NCBI RefSeq assembly: GCF_001522545.3
Contig: NC_031770.1
Coordinates: forward strand, 10,730,965-10,794,964
Direction of reading: 5' to 3'
DNA length: 64,000 bases
Source of the DNA: Parus major
Lineage: Eukaryota; Chordata; Aves; Passeriformes; Paridae
Shown: piece after piece, positions 11,548-25,148 of the stretch
How positions within the stretch are numbered: the first letter of the stretch is position 1
How the letters are laid out: each line of letters begins with the position of its first letter
Position numbers and translations under genes: made by a program
The notes under the pieces: generated by a model
Told to the model about the DNA's origin: nothing
The model's database searches: none
What the model saw: the letters and a program-made list of their open reading frames with translations, nothing else

Positions 11548-14500
11548 CAAGGTTTTATTTGTTTCTTACAGTCTCTGTTTCTCCTGAAGTGAAATGTACT
11601 TAACTCCCAGAGCTCTTCTGGAGGTGTTTGGGTGCCAGTGAATGGCCTTAGGTGCTTTGGGGAGCCTGAAACACTGCGTGCCTGCCTTGCCAGCAGACTG
11701 GAGAGTGATGCCTGGTCAGGGGCACTCCATCCTTCCAGCAGCAGGGAGGTGGAGCTGATGTGGGAGCCGTACCCGTGAGCTGAGCAGATCTCTACAGCCT
11801 CAGCAGTGGAGCAGAGAACAAAACCGAGGTGGCTGTGACCACACAGGCACCAGAGCGTGTCCTGCAAAGGGCTGAAACTGAAGGTGTGAATTGTGGTACC
11901 TGCTTCCTCTTTCCTGCTGAGGCTCAGATCATCTGGTACTGCGTCACAGCCTGTCCTACTGATGCTCTGCTCAGGGATTTGGTGAAGTTTGCTTCACCTC
12001 CTGTTCCAAAGGGTGCAGGCCTGGGTCACTGTCCAATACACGTCTTGAAAAAGCGTTGTCACACAGGGAAGCCTCATGGTTAGGATGCAACTGCAGCCAC
12101 ATTCAGCTGCTTGCAAGTGAAAAAAGGAGGCTGGAAACTATTGGAGGCTACTCCTGAGTGTTGCTATTTGAATGGTGGGGAAATTATTAGTGCTTATAAG
12201 TAGCCTTATTGCATTGTGTGGAGAGCATAAATTTGCTCAGTAAATCATGGTAGAAAATATCTATCTGTAGGTATGCCATGAAGACATTTCCTTGCCCATC
12301 TGGTGCTCTGGGAGGAGTAAAGGTTGGGAGCTGTGTTGTTCCAGCCCAAGGCTCTTCCTGCAGTGAATTCTGTGCTTGAGTTCTGCAGCACAAAAACACT
12401 GCATAGAACTGAAGGAAGTAACTGATAAAGGGCACTGCTGTGTCGAGGGAGAACTAAATTATAACTTGGGTGTTATTTATTGTGCTACTGGTCTCCTAGG
12501 AGCTGAGACAAACCATGGTGAGTGCCCAGAGTAGTCCTTGTGTTCTGTCTATCACCTGTATCAGCTGTGCCTGCACAGGAAGAATTAAACTTCTTCATAA
12601 AACTTCTTGAAGTAGATGGGGGGGAAAAAAAAATCTGATTTGTAGTTCTCAGGCAGGATTTATACCAGTTGGGATTTTGACTTCCCATGAAAAACTTAGC
12701 AAAAACTTCACAGCTGTACAGTCTGGAGGCCACAACAGGCACGTTGCTCACACAAGGGTCAAGAGCATGTGGCTCCTGACTCCTGAATGATAAATGTAGA
12801 AGAGAGGAATGCTGTTATTTGAATATTTATTTTATCATTTTGAGCGAAGCAGGGAGTTGTCTGCAGAGATGCAACGAACTAGGCTATAAGGACATTTCCC
12901 AAAAGCTCTTTCCTTTTTATCCAGGTCACTCAGCACTAGCAAAACTGGGCTGGTGGTGGTCAGACTTTGATATTCGTTCCCAGCTCCCATGGGACATGAC
13001 AGGTTTACATGGCAGGCCAAACACACAGCCACAGGCACTCAGAGGGGCTTGGACTACGCCTTGCCTTGGATCCACCACTGTGGCCAGCATCTCTGTGCTG
13101 TGCTCCAGCCAAGACCTGTGTCTGTGCTGCCTCTCGGTGCTTGGGCTGTGATGAGGTGAGGTGCTCTCCCTGTGCCTGCTTGCCTCTGGTGGTGGCCTTC
13201 CCTCCTCTGAGCTGATCACTGCTGACTTGTACCAACAGCCCGGTAACCAAGGGGTGTGCTGGAAGCGAGATGGCCACATCCTGTGAGATCAGTGCTGGTG
13301 TGCCCTCACCAGGGCTGCAAGCCTCCTCCTTCCTCTTCTTTCCAGCTGCCAGAATGTGCACAGCAAGCAGGAAACAGGGGAAAGCAGCTTTCTTAGAAAC
13401 CCAGGCGAGCTTCTTCTGTGCAGATGCCATTGTATCTCTGTTGCCTTTAATCTGTCTCTCCCAGGAACCACAGTGAGTGATGGTACCTCAGAAGTGTCCA
13501 CAGCCTGGGGCCTGGGTGTCAGGAGGTGGTGACTGCAGGGACAGATGTTGACCAAGGGGCTTTCTCCATTCAGGAGGGAGAGGACATGCACAGAATTACA
13601 CCAGTGGTCCATATTCCAATCTCTCAGTGTGCCTGAAAGGTAGTAGGTATTAATCTAAAACCCAGCTGATACAGTCTGTGTTCAGGTGCCAGATCAATCT
13701 GACTGGCAGAACATTTCCTGCAGGTCCATGTTTTTCCTGGACACAAGTTCAGAGCAACCCTGCAGCACAGAGGCAGAGTGTTCCTGATGCTGAGCTGCTG
13801 CTTACAGGCATCCTCCCCTGGAAGAATTTCCTCCAATAAAGACAATATACTAGCACAATATGTGGATTATGGAGCTAAAGACTTTTTACTCTATCATTGC
13901 TTGATGGTGCTGTACTTTGCTTAAGCCACAGTTATGTAGAATGGTGTAATTCCCCAGCACATTGGATTCAATAAAGTTCTAAAATTCCAGGTTTTCCCAT
14001 GCTCTGATGGCCAAGAGATGCCTTTGCTGCCCTTTCTAAAGGTCTTTAGTGCCTCTTCAGTTCTGCCATTCAAGTCTGAATGAATCAGCTTGATAAAAGT
14101 GAGTAAGATGCATTTTTCTGGGGCAGTAATAACAAAGGTAGGGCAGTACAGGGAGACGTGAAGATGAAAGAAAAGCATGCACATGCCTCTATTATTAGAG
14201 GCCTGGCTTGCTGGTAAGTCCCAGTAAAATTAGAAAGCGCTGGGAGGGCCCTGATCTTCTGGAGACCTTCCTCTGGTTCCCAAAAGGCCTAATTATGTAA
14301 CATGTTGTTTGTTTGCAGTGTCCAGAGAGACTTTCCCATTTTGCAATCTGTTGATGTCCCCCCTTCCCAGAGTACACAAAATATCAGTTTAACTGCTGAA
14401 GCCATGCTGCTCCTGTGCATTTAAACAAACATCTCATTCTGATGCTACCAAAATAAGATGTGTAATGGAGAAGAAATTGGTCCTCCTGTGGAACATTTAA

Positions 14501-17500
14501 CCCAGCACTGCCTCTTGGAGTGGTTCTTTTCTGCTCTGGTCCCTGGAGCACAGCTTGTGTATTCAATGGACACATGTTAGGGAATGAATGAAGCAGCTTT
14601 TAAATGGGGTTTGCATGACACATTGCTCCAGGCTTCTTGTGAAAAGGTGTCTGGGTCTCAGTGAGGCTGCACAGGTACCTGGGCCTCTGAGACATTGGTG
14701 GAGGGGCTGTGATTTAAAGTGTAAGAGAGCCTTCCCTCTGGTCTCACCCTCAACAAGGTGGCCCCAGCCCTGTCTTGCATCTCCATTAATGATTAAAGCT
14801 TTCTGTATGAGAACATGGAGAAGATGTGCAGTTGGAGGCCATTCCTGCCCCCCCATCTACTACAGCTATTGTGATCATAGAAAAGGTCACTGGTTCATCC
14901 AGACAGTGTATTTTTATCTCCTGACTGAATGATAAATAATTCAAAAGAAGTCCAGCTTCCTCTATTAGAGGAGGAAGCAATGGTTCCCTCGGCTGACATC
15001 CCATCAGCTCTTCTCCTTTCTGTCTGGAAGCATCAGGAGGGGCACCTCTTCCAGATGTGGCTGCAAAAAATCATGTTCAAAAAACATCCTTTTTATAGGG
15101 ATAGCACTGCACCTAGAGATCTGTTACAGTCTGCACTCCAGATGTCTGCACACACCCCCCAAAAGAAAAGATTTTACTGCATTAATGTCAGTGAGGAAGA
15201 TGGTACATATGGACAACCAGTTAAACTCATATTTCACCTATGCAGTCACACCTGTAAATGCTTGGAAAATCTTATGTCAAATGATCTTGCTGTTCATAAT
15301 ATGCAGTTTAGTTGTTTTTATAAAAGATGTCTGCTGCATATTTAGGAAATGACACTCTTTGCCCACTGAATTTGATTTGTCCAAGTCAGTTTTAGCATTT
15401 CTCTGGAAGCATAAATTTAGGAGCTGAATATTAACAGAGACACAAACATCCTCTGAATTTTATTTTTTTTTTTTTGGAAAGTGTCCCCAGAAACCACATA
15501 GGATCCCTCCCAAGAGCCCTTTAAAAATGTCAGTGTCAAAAAATATAGATGGTGGCAGGAGGGGAACCAAGTGGTACTGCTTTTTTAAGTGCCCCTTTTC
15601 TTTTCCAAAAAGAAGTTGGGTCAGATATTTCTAAAGAAACAGCAAAAACAATATCCTGACTCAGCCCTAGCACCCCTCTGTATCAGTTTTTCATCTGTGG
15701 CCTGCAGCTTCAGAGATAAAAGGTAAAGCCTCCAGCATGAGGAGCCTTGCAGTAGGATGCAGCTGAAGAGCAGGATATCTTCTGATGTGGCAGAGAGAAT
15801 GCTGCAAACCGGGCTGGAAGGGAAGCAAACAAACATTCCCTGTTCCAAGTTTCACTGTTGAATGCATTCTCTACTCCTCTCTGTGGTCCCACTTTGTTCA
15901 GCTGGGTCAGTGTGCATCCCCTGACTCAACAGTCCCCCTTGCACTGCCTTAATGTCTGGCAGCACAGTGGGAGACATCAAAGGAGACCAAACAAAGATTA
16001 AACTCTTGTTTGGCCTGCTTCCAGAGCCCAGCATGGGCTTTGCAGAGTACTCTCCCCTCGCCACTGGAATCCTGCCTGGCCCAGTGGGATTTGCAGATGG
16101 TAGGGATACAGCCAGCTGGATCTAGGGCTTGGATCCTTGGCAGAAGCTCCCAGAGCTCCTGCTCCATCCAGCAGAGATCCCTCCTGTGGGAGGTGGCCCT
16201 GGCCAAGGCCCACAGCAGGGGTCTGAGCAGGTGTGCTGCACCACCATGGGGCATGGACGGGGCCTGTTTCCCTTTTGAGGAGGAGAAGTTCTCTGGGCCT
16301 GAAATGTATAATTTCTTTGGTTCCTGAAGGCCAAAAGGTGGTTGTCGCCTCTTCAGGGGGGAAGATACAGCTCTAACAGGGTCAGTTGTCTTTCATTTTT
16401 TCTCCTCTTCATTCAAACAATCTTGAGTCTTTCCTGAATGCTTTTAAAATATTGGTCTTAATATCTCCCAGGCATGGGCATCTCTCTTAAACTGCTGTGC
16501 TCTTGCCTCAGCTGCGTGCTCAACCACGTCTCTGTCAGGAGTAAGGCCACATGATGTCCACAGACCTTCTCCTTCCTGCTGTGCCCAGGACATGGCAGGT
16601 AGAGAAAAACTCATTCCCAAGTGCAATATCATGTCTCAAGCCCCTGAAGGGCAAACTCACAGCTCCGAGTGGCTCCCAGTGTGCCGTGACTCCGTTTGCT
16701 CCCCAGGGTGAAGCCACTGAGGGTGCTCCTGTGGCACTTCATGGTGGCCGTGTGGGACAAGTCCTGCCCGGGGCTCCCTCGGGGAGGGTGAGCACGGGAT
16801 GCAGACCGTGCTGTTTGCCCAAATAAGTCAGGAAATCCAGGAACTTGATTGCGTGATGTCCCCTGTGGAGGGGATTAGGCAGTGAAGTCGTGTTATTGGA
16901 CAAAGCAAGTTGTGCCAGCACATCACTGGGGGAGAGTGGCGGGGGGAGAAGGGTGAGGACAAGAGTTAGCTGAAGAACTGACACAGTTTTTGTCCTTGAA
17001 AAACCAATGTTTCCTTATTTGTAATGAACTGTTGTTGGCAATTTACTGCTGCCAGCTGCATCTCTGTGGTTGATTAAAGGAGCTTGGATCTTAAATATGT
17101 AATAACTCCCTGAAAGCCACTGAGAGGTAGTTATTAGCTTCATCAGGGCCTGTGTACACATCCGCTGCGCTCCTTTATGAAAAGGATACCTATTAAATGC
17201 ATTGTAGTGATTCACAAAATGCAGGATCTAGGCTTGTTTTAAGAAATTAAAACAACAGCCCTAGCAAAGCTGGTTGGCAAAAACCAGTAAAGTTATCTTG
17301 GAGTGAAGCACTGCTCCACAGCTCCCTGATGGGGAGACAAGAACAGAGGGTAGGAGAAGTCCTGTGTCTTTCTGCAGAGCCTTCTTTCCCTGGCATGTGC
17401 TTGAGCACCGCTGGGAGCAGCATTGGCACCAGCAGGTTTTTACTACAGAACAGGCACCTATCCCTCTCCCAGCTGTGCACATGGGATCCCTGGCTGTGGC

Positions 17501-20500
17501 AAATCCTCCAGCAGGGAGAGGAAGTCCATTTGTACACAGGATCCCAGTGCAACTGGAGTTCACATTGGGAATTTGCCTTGGGAGTGGGCTTCTCTCCTCT
17601 GACACTTAGCCCTGGGGTTTGAACTCAGTGGATGGCACTCAGTATTCTTCCAGCAGCAGGGCTGAATCTGAGGGCTCAAAATGAGAGTGACAGAACAAAA
17701 AGCAGACAGCTGACCGCAGCCAGCATGCAAGCATCTGTACAGATGGGCAGAGAAACATCTGCTGCCATCCAAAGCCAAACAGAGAGGAGAAGCAGCCCCT
17801 CCTCAGAAGGAGAGGCTGAGCCTGGAGGCATCATCCCGCATGCTGCAGGCAAATGAGTGTGATCAGCCAGCTCTTTGCTCTCAGGGGGATGTGATGTTAC
17901 CCTGCCCTTGTCAGATGCACCGTCTTCCAAGTCTGGATTTGGCTTCTGTGTGTCTCCACTCTGCTCTGCTCACACCAGGGACAAAATCATGTGTCCACTA
18001 GCAAGGACATGCACATCACTGCCATTCAAGGGGGTCCTGTCCCTCATCTCTGCTCCTTCCCCTGTTCTCCAGCACCACAGGGGGACTGTTTTAGCTTAAC
18101 CCTCACAGTCTGGTCTTGCTGAACCAGCTGTGTTTTCCCAGTATTCTCAAATGAGGAGCTTTGGTTAACAGCCTCTCACAGCCACAGTGTTTGCCATGGT
18201 GTGTGCATGGCCTCGCTGCACTGGTGCTATGGGGTATGTCCTTCTCTTTGCAGTCCTGAGCATGGCTGGAGTTAAGGTCAGTCCTCTCCAAGTCATAAAT
18301 GCCAGTTATCCTGAGGAAATCTTGGGAGATATCAAAAACTCCACTAAAAAAGTTTCTGACAATGACATTAGAGGCACTGCGCTGGTTTCCAAGAATGGCA
18401 GTGCTGGATCCTGGGTGACAACAAACAGTAACAGCATTCTCTGTTTTAAAAATATCTTAGTGTAAGAGAGAAAATATTCCCACTGCTGTGTAAGTAAGAG
18501 GGTGACCAGCATGAGCCTCCTCTGCCCATTCCCTATATGGTTCCATTTCCATAATGTCTGGACTGCTTCCTACACAATCAAAGTAACAATCAAATGTGCC
18601 TGGCAGTGAGAAAGAAAGCAGCAACAAAGAATGGGGGGCAAGGCTGGATCCCTGTGAACTGGGTGCTGGAAGGAGAGACATGGAACTGATGGCATATCCC
18701 TGCCCCTTTCCAGGGAGAAGTCCTCCAGGAGAGTGCAGATGGCTGGGGACAGGGGTAGGACCCAGCTCAGTGGGGTCCAGTGCAAGGATACTACCTCTGG
18801 AGTTTTTCGAGGGATGGTTTAAATTTTCTGGCACTGTTATCAGGAGGCTTCTTTGGAGGGCTTGAGTGATTCCTCTGGTTATTTGCTCCCATTAAAACAC
18901 TCTGATGTGTGGTAGTCACGCACTGTGCTATTCTGGGGTCAGGCAATATGGCTCTAATTCAACCACAAGCCCAGTACACCCCGCAGGAGACCCCTGTCCC
19001 AAGGGCCAGATGCACTGTCACCAGGTGGCAAAGCTGTTGTCTCGCTGGCTGGGACAGAAGAAGGACATGAAGACAAAAAAGGATTGATTTGCTCAGAGTT
19101 CTTTTCCAAACTTGGTTGCTTGCTTCCTAGTAAGAAACTCATTTTGAGACGTGCTTGCATGCTCCTGGTTTAATTTGTCAGTACACGTGAGCCTAAAGAA
19201 CAAAATAGTTATACGTGTGTTTTTGCAAACAATTTGGAGTAGAAATTTATGGATCCATGAGCACTCAGCAGCCCCCAAAACTGCCAGGCAGGCTCTCAGT
19301 ATCCCCCCTGATCCATGGCCTTCTCCCTGGTGCCTCTCATCTCTGTAGTGCTCGTGTGGCCCTGGCTCTGGCATCCCCTGCCCCAAAACCTCCCCCGTTG
19401 CATCCTGAGCACCAGTGGTGTGACAGATGACTTATTCTGGTATGCCTTTGGATAAGGACAGGCAACACTGCTGTCTGGAGACAGTGGACATTGTGCTCTG
19501 AGGAGCTGTGTGTCCTCGGCCCCAGCCCTCCATCCGCCCTCGGAGACGCCACTGTGCAGCCCAGGCTCTGCTGTCCTCGCGCCGCACAGCTCTCGCAGAA
19601 ATTCACAGCCCTGTCACAGCCTATAAGGCAGAGAAAGAGCCAGTTCTGTAGGGAGTCTGGAATGAATTGAGCTGCAGCAAGCAGGGGAGAGACGCCCTGG
19701 TTTCATTGAGAAGAGGAGGCTTGATCTGAAACAAAACCTGTTACTTTGGCTCAGGCAGGTAGGGAGCAGGTTTTACCTGGCACCAGAGTCTGCACAGGAG
19801 CCAAGTGTTTGCTTGGTTCAGTAGATTTCCATTCACACTTTAGGTCTGGTTATTGAAATTTATCTTCCTCCTTAGTGACTGGGTATGTGGCAGGACCTAG
19901 GGGAGTAAGAAATCGCCCCTACACAGGGCAAAAATAATGTAAACCTAGTCAGTATCAATGCCCCAGGCACGTATCATCCCGGGAATAAGGAGGGAAGTGT
20001 AGCAGTAGATTTACCTGACTCATGAGCTCTCTGGTGACCTGGAACTCAGAAAGACTCATACAAAAATCTGAAAATGGGTCAGTTTAGTAGGGAGGATTGT
20101 AAGAGAGAAGTGTGGGAGGGTTGGGTCAGAATCAGGCTGAGCATAAACTGGACAAGAATTGGATGGGAAGGAGATGTTCTGGACATCCATGCCTTAGCAA
20201 TGCAGAGGAAAAAGGGGAAGGGGAGCTGAACAAGAGATTCTGCCAAGAAGCAGGTCCCTCTGTGGTGTCTGTGATCAAGAGGCCTGGGGGTGTAGGACAG
20301 AGATGGTGCAGTGTGCCTGTCCTCAGACCAGAGGGCACACAGAAATCCAGCCTCGTGCTGTAAGGGGAGTGCATGGGGGGCTCTTAGCAGTCCCTCTTGA
20401 AGCTTTCCTGGGCAATAGGTGACATGTGCAGGCAAGCTCAGAAGCTGCCTTCAAAAGCAGCTCAGCCAGATTAGGTCTGCTTTTGTACCTAAAAGAGCCT

Positions 20501-20539
20501 AGAATAAATCAACACGTTATTTGTAAGTGCCTCAAAGAT
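11548..20539. other. Start of SLC8A1 intron 2, no gene seen
   Basis: About 9 kb of unique-looking non-coding DNA. None of its frames resembles a protein family or carries paired splice sites, and the alternative exons A/B expected after exon 2 (their proteins contain the conserved words IDDEEYEK and IFDREEYEK) are not here. A T-rich run near 15462-15475 and a CpG-richer patch at about 19500-19600 are the only compositional features. Mammalian intron 2 is very long, so the absence of exons is expected. Confidence 0.7.
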
Positions 20540-20780
20540 AACAAGGAGATGAATAACAGCCAGCATATATTTGTCAAGAACAAATCTTATCAAGCCAACC
20601 TAATTTCCTTTTATGCCAGCCTTTTGGGTAAGGGAGAAGCAGTGTTGTCATATCACTGAGCTTCAGAAGGGCTTTTAATGTTGTCTTGTTTAGCACTGTC
20701 ATAAGCAAGCCCTGGCTAAATGGGCCACTGGGGTGATGGGGTCTAATCTGTCTGGAAAGAGAAATGTGTCACTGGATGGA
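20540..20780 (+). repeat. Degraded CR1/L3-type LINE fragment (reverse transcriptase)
   Basis: The + strand contains words such as NNSQHIFVKNKSYQANLISFY followed by GKGEAV. These align with the CR1/L3 reverse-transcriptase pattern NSQHGFxKGKSxxTNLIxFY...EGxAVD. The frame then breaks at the point where LDFSKAFDTVSH would be expected (CTTCAGAAGGGCTTTT here), with further stops after it. A possible continuation near 20960-21010 resembles the HKHKxxxGE segment. It is old, truncated and non-functional, with no visible target-site duplication. Confidence 0.65.
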
Positions 20781-21010
20781 GGTGAAAAGGTGTTCAGTAG
20801 GTGCTTGTCCTGAAATGGAGCTTGTTGGGCATGGGAAAGAGAAAATTTGTGTTTTAGCTTGCACATAGAAAGAGAATAGAGTCTGAAAGCGTTATCAGAG
20901 GAGGATGGAGATTTACAGAGATGTGAATTAGCCTGAACAGAAGAAAGACACTGTAAAGTGCTTGTGAAAGAATAGCCATAAACACAAATTCAAGTGGGAG
21001 AGGAACAACC

Positions 21011-24000
21011 AAGTCAGGGGGTGCCATTATGACCTGGCAGCCAAATCTGGGCTCACAACACCGTGCTCCTGCAATGAATGGGACAGGTGCCATCCTGAAG
21101 ATATTCAAGAGGAGGGTATCCATCCCTGTGCTCTCTCTTGGGGGAGTGGGTGGCCTCTGCCAAGAGCAGAAGACAGCTTAGAATGCACTGCCCAAAACCT
21201 TACTGAAGGTATCAGGTGTGTTGTCTCCTTTAATGCACTTTGGGCCAGATGAGGCCTTGGGAACTCTTTCTCTCCTCTTGCTATGTGCTAGCCAGGCAAA
21301 AGTGTTCATCGTGTGAGCTGCACTTCAGCCAGGTGGCCCCTTGTCCTGCAGGGTCTTCTGCCACGAACCTGCGGTGGGATAACATGCAAAGCAACCTACA
21401 GATGGAGCAGAAAGACCAAATGCACACATGGAACCTGCCCACCTTCCCTGTGGGCACCCACTCTGGGCTCCTTGCTCTCAGGGGACATCTGGGGCAGGGG
21501 CAGTGCCGTTGTCTGTCTCCTCTGCTAATAATTAAATGCAATCCAAGCTTCCCTGCAGGAGATCCCTGTCCCCATGGGGGAAGAAGCAAGGCTGCACAGA
21601 TTAAGGAAGCTAATTAGAGGGGAAGAGAGCATTGGTACTGAGGCCCCAACAGTAAACTTTGAAATCTAGATAAGGGAGCAATATTTAATTATATACAATT
21701 AAAGCACCGTATCTTGGCCCCCTGAGAACTGGCAGTCCTGGAAAGCCCTCACAAAGGTGCTAATGAACAGATCTGAAGGCAGCAGTAGGCTAGGGGCTAT
21801 GCTTATCAAACTTTACCTGGGAAACACACCTGAAGAGAAGAGCTCGGAAAATTCCCTTGGACCACTCCCCCCTTATTCCTGCACGATGTCCTCCCTCTCC
21901 TAGAGCAGGTAATGGGAACTGGAAGGCAGATTGCTCTGCTCTTACATGCAGCTGGGCAAGACCATGGCAGGCACCTACACAAGGAAAGGCAAACCTGAGA
22001 ATATAGGGGAAGGCAGAGAGGATTGTAAATACTCAGTCTGGGAAACAGCCTTTGTGCTCTTTTCTCCCAATGCACAGGAGAAAAATCTCCTGCCCCTGTT
22101 CCTGCCAGCCAGGGGTATCCTAGAATCTCCAGGGACCACCATGCCAATGTTCCCCTTTGCTCCACAAATCCTGCAAAGTTACCTTCAGTTATTTTCCTGT
22201 GAGTTCCCTCTAGCCAGTGAAGCAGCTACTTCCCCTCCCTGCTCCTTTGCTGCATCACGTATATAGTCCCTGACTTCTGATCCTTTCACCTGTCCTCTTC
22301 AAGGCAGGAGGGCAGATTGGTTTCCCTGCAGAGTGCCTGCCTTGTGCTCAAGCATTCCCTGTTGCCCTGTGCCAGCTGAGCCAGCAAGCTTTGTGGACTG
22401 CAGCAGCAGCTCTCATCCCACAGCTGCTGCTGGGTGTTAGTGCAGAATCACAACGGGGGAAAGCTTGGATGGATTTATGTTATCTGACAGATTAGAACTG
22501 CAGAACCAGCCTCAAGTTATCCAAAATTCCTCTCCCTCAGCATCTTCAAACCCTTAAGGAAGGCTTTTAGTTCAGCCTTAGCTGCCAGAGGAAGTGGTTC
22601 CTGTTCTAATTTGTGAATATGAAGTGCCAGAGGGCTTCTACCCTCCGAAGGCAGTAGCTTTGAAAAGCACAGGTGAAAGCCTAGGGCTCCTGTCCCCGCA
22701 TCCTTGTCGCCTGTTCTTGTTGAGGAACACACCTATTGCAGGTCTCTCATTGTGCAGCTGCAGTGGGAGCTGCAGGTTGTGCCCAGGCTGGGGGAAAGGA
22801 CTGGAACTTCAGGCAAAGGAGCTGTGACCTGGTGCCAACCCTCTGTCTGACAAAGGGGACGAGGACCTGCAGCACTGGCTGGGGGTGGCCAGTCCCCTGG
22901 AGACTCTACAGAACCCAAATAAACAAGCATAAGACCCCAAATAGGTATCAAGTGTAAGGGGCATAAAGAGCATGAGGGGAATGGCTGCACAGACTGCAAG
23001 GGCACAGACGCCCAGGGATTATTCCTTCACTGACCCTAGAGGCACCAGCTCAGGATGCTACAGTGTGACTGCAGCTCCATTAAATTACTTCAAAGAGCCA
23101 GACATCTGCAGGAAACCTGGGACTGAGAGGGTGAGGGAATCATGTCTGACTGTGTGAGTCTAGTGTGGGGTGGGAACCAAGCTGGGCACACAGGGGTTCA
23201 CTGGAGCCTCCTGCTGCAAAGGGGCTTTGGTCCCAGCAGGGAAAGTCTTGGGTGCTGCAGATCTAACTCCCAGAGCAGCTCCTGGATGGTCAGACAGCAA
23301 AGATTCCTTAACAATCTTTTGCCTGGCCTTTGCCCCCACATTCTGCTTGCAAGGAACCTTTCTCCTTTCAGTGTGCAAAGCCCATGAGTCACATCTGTGA
23401 TGTTGCCACAAACAGCTTCCTTCCCTGGTGATACAGCTGCTAAAAATGACCCAAAAGTGATGCCCATGCCATTGAGGTTCATTTCATTTGTCTGAGCCTT
23501 TCTGGTGATGTTTTCCAGTGCTGTGCCAAGAGCTAAAACCTCGGGACATCCTTCACTCATTGTGTTTTAGGTGAAAATTAAGTTTCTTGTGGAATCCCAA
23601 GACTACAAGAGCTGTGATCTTAAGAAAAACACTAACTAATATCTAGAGTACCCTGTCTGGTCCTTGGTGTGCCAGGGAAGAAGTGCTTTGGGAGAAGAAT
23701 TGCTCTCAATTGCCAGTTCTCTAGAGCTGGAAGGAAAGGTGGAAAGCTTAAGTTGCTTCTCAATTCAAGCATTCCTACATTAGTATGAATGAGCATGTTG
23801 GTGTCTTGCAAATACACAAACAGATTTCCACAAAACACTTGCTAATGAACCAAGCCAGCAGTCTGTCCTTTCAGTGATTTGTGGGGAGTCGGTAAAAGAC
23901 TCAACCTGGGGAGCTCATTACCCTGCTGAAGGAGTGCATTTTTAGGGGAGATGCTGGGAAGCTGTTAGCTGCCAGCTGTGAGGCAGGTCCAGAGGCTTGG

Positions 24001-24436
24001 TAGTGCTGGGAGGAAGCCTGGGAGAGGAGATGTCCATTGCTTTTGTGGGCACAGGCACAGGGCTCGCTCACAATGAGAATAATTTCTCTTTCTGTGGTTG
24101 TGGGGCATGAGAGGGGCCGATTTCCACCCCCTATCTCTTCTATCTCAGGGCCAGGCATGCTGATATTGTGCTGAGGTCTCGGGTTTCTGGTGTGAAATCA
24201 GAAGAGCAGAGTCAGCACCAGTGACAAGGGAGAGCCACAGCAGCCTACTTAACCACACACCCCATATAAACCAGAGGCCTTCTGGAAAGTACAGGCACAC
24301 TCCTGGGGCTTAAAAATGCATCAGAGGGAGTGTGGCACTGCTCAGCCACTGCTCTGCCCCATGGGCACAGGTCATTTGTCACCTGCAGCTGTTGCACAGC
24401 TCAGCCAGCTACCCACCCCATTACCCTTCCCACTGG
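21011..24436. other. Intron 2 segment, no gene seen
   Basis: No coding similarity or recent repeat is apparent. An 11-bp-arm hairpin of CAGCAGCAGCT and its complement occurs at 22401-22432 with a 10-base loop; it is probably incidental CAG/CTG-rich sequence. The short open frames on both strands look random. Confidence 0.6.
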
Positions 24437-25148
24437 GCTTGTGTCTTGGTTTGAAAAGACAGGTGTCTGCTAAGGAAGGCAGAAAATTCCTTGAAACGGA
24501 AAAAAAATGTAAACCAACCCACCCACCCCAACTTATTATAATCTTGAAATCAAGGTGCTCTCAAGCAAAACTATGGGATGAGGAATAACAGCTCTTTACT
24601 AAGGAAATTTTTTTAAATGCAGTAGTAAAAAAAACCAAACAAAAAAACAACAAAAAAAAAAAGCTACAAAAAACCTAACCCACTGACAGAGTAAGAAAAC
24701 AGCTACAGCCCTGACCCTGTTAGTCAGGGTGTTGGTAGCAGTCAGATTAAATGGTGGCTGCAGTCCTCCTGGAGTGACAGATGTGGTTCTGTTGAAGCAA
24801 TGATCCTGTAGAAGGGTGCAGTTTTCCTCTGCAGGTCCAGTGCTGGTGTAGATGGGTCTGGTCTTCCTCTGGGAATCCTGTGGAGAAAGGCTCCCTGCAG
24901 TGTTCTGGGTCTCTGATTATATCCAGGTAGGAATGCTTGGCTCCTCCCCCTGGGTGGAGCATCTCCCAATGATGATGTAATTTTATCAGTCCTGCAGTGA
25001 GACTCAATGGCCCATTAACAGAAGAGATCCCCCTGGAGGGAGGATGGGTGGTGGAAGAGATAAAGAACACTGCCCCACCTGGTTTCAACAGCTGGTAATA
25101 GAATATGTACTTTTGATTACATCTGGCATTGCAGCCCAAAACAGCTTG
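24437..25148 (-). mobile_element. Solo LTR of an endogenous retrovirus with 5-bp target duplication
   Basis: A 702-base unit from 24442 to 25143 starts TG and ends CA and is bracketed by the perfect direct repeat GCTTG (24437-24441 and 25144-25148), the mark of retroviral integration. The sequence (TGTCTTGGTTTGAAAAGACA at its left end) matches from memory an LTR family widespread in passerine genomes. A 5-bp duplication fits ERV3/ERVL-like elements. Orientation is inferred as minus: on that strand GGATATAATC (24915-24924) resembles a TATA box, and AGTAAA (complement of 24595-24600) could be the poly-A signal. No gag, pol or env lies beside it, so the internal region was lost by LTR-LTR recombination. 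An A-rich internal tract at about 24628-24670 has probably expanded. The intact duplication suggests a fairly young insertion, antisense to SLC8A1. Confidence 0.85.

Noticed and set aside
22401..22432. CAGCAGCAGCT hairpin as a functional structure
   Set aside because: Short CAG/CTG-rich arms are common by chance in GC-rich avian intron, and no larger stem is formed.
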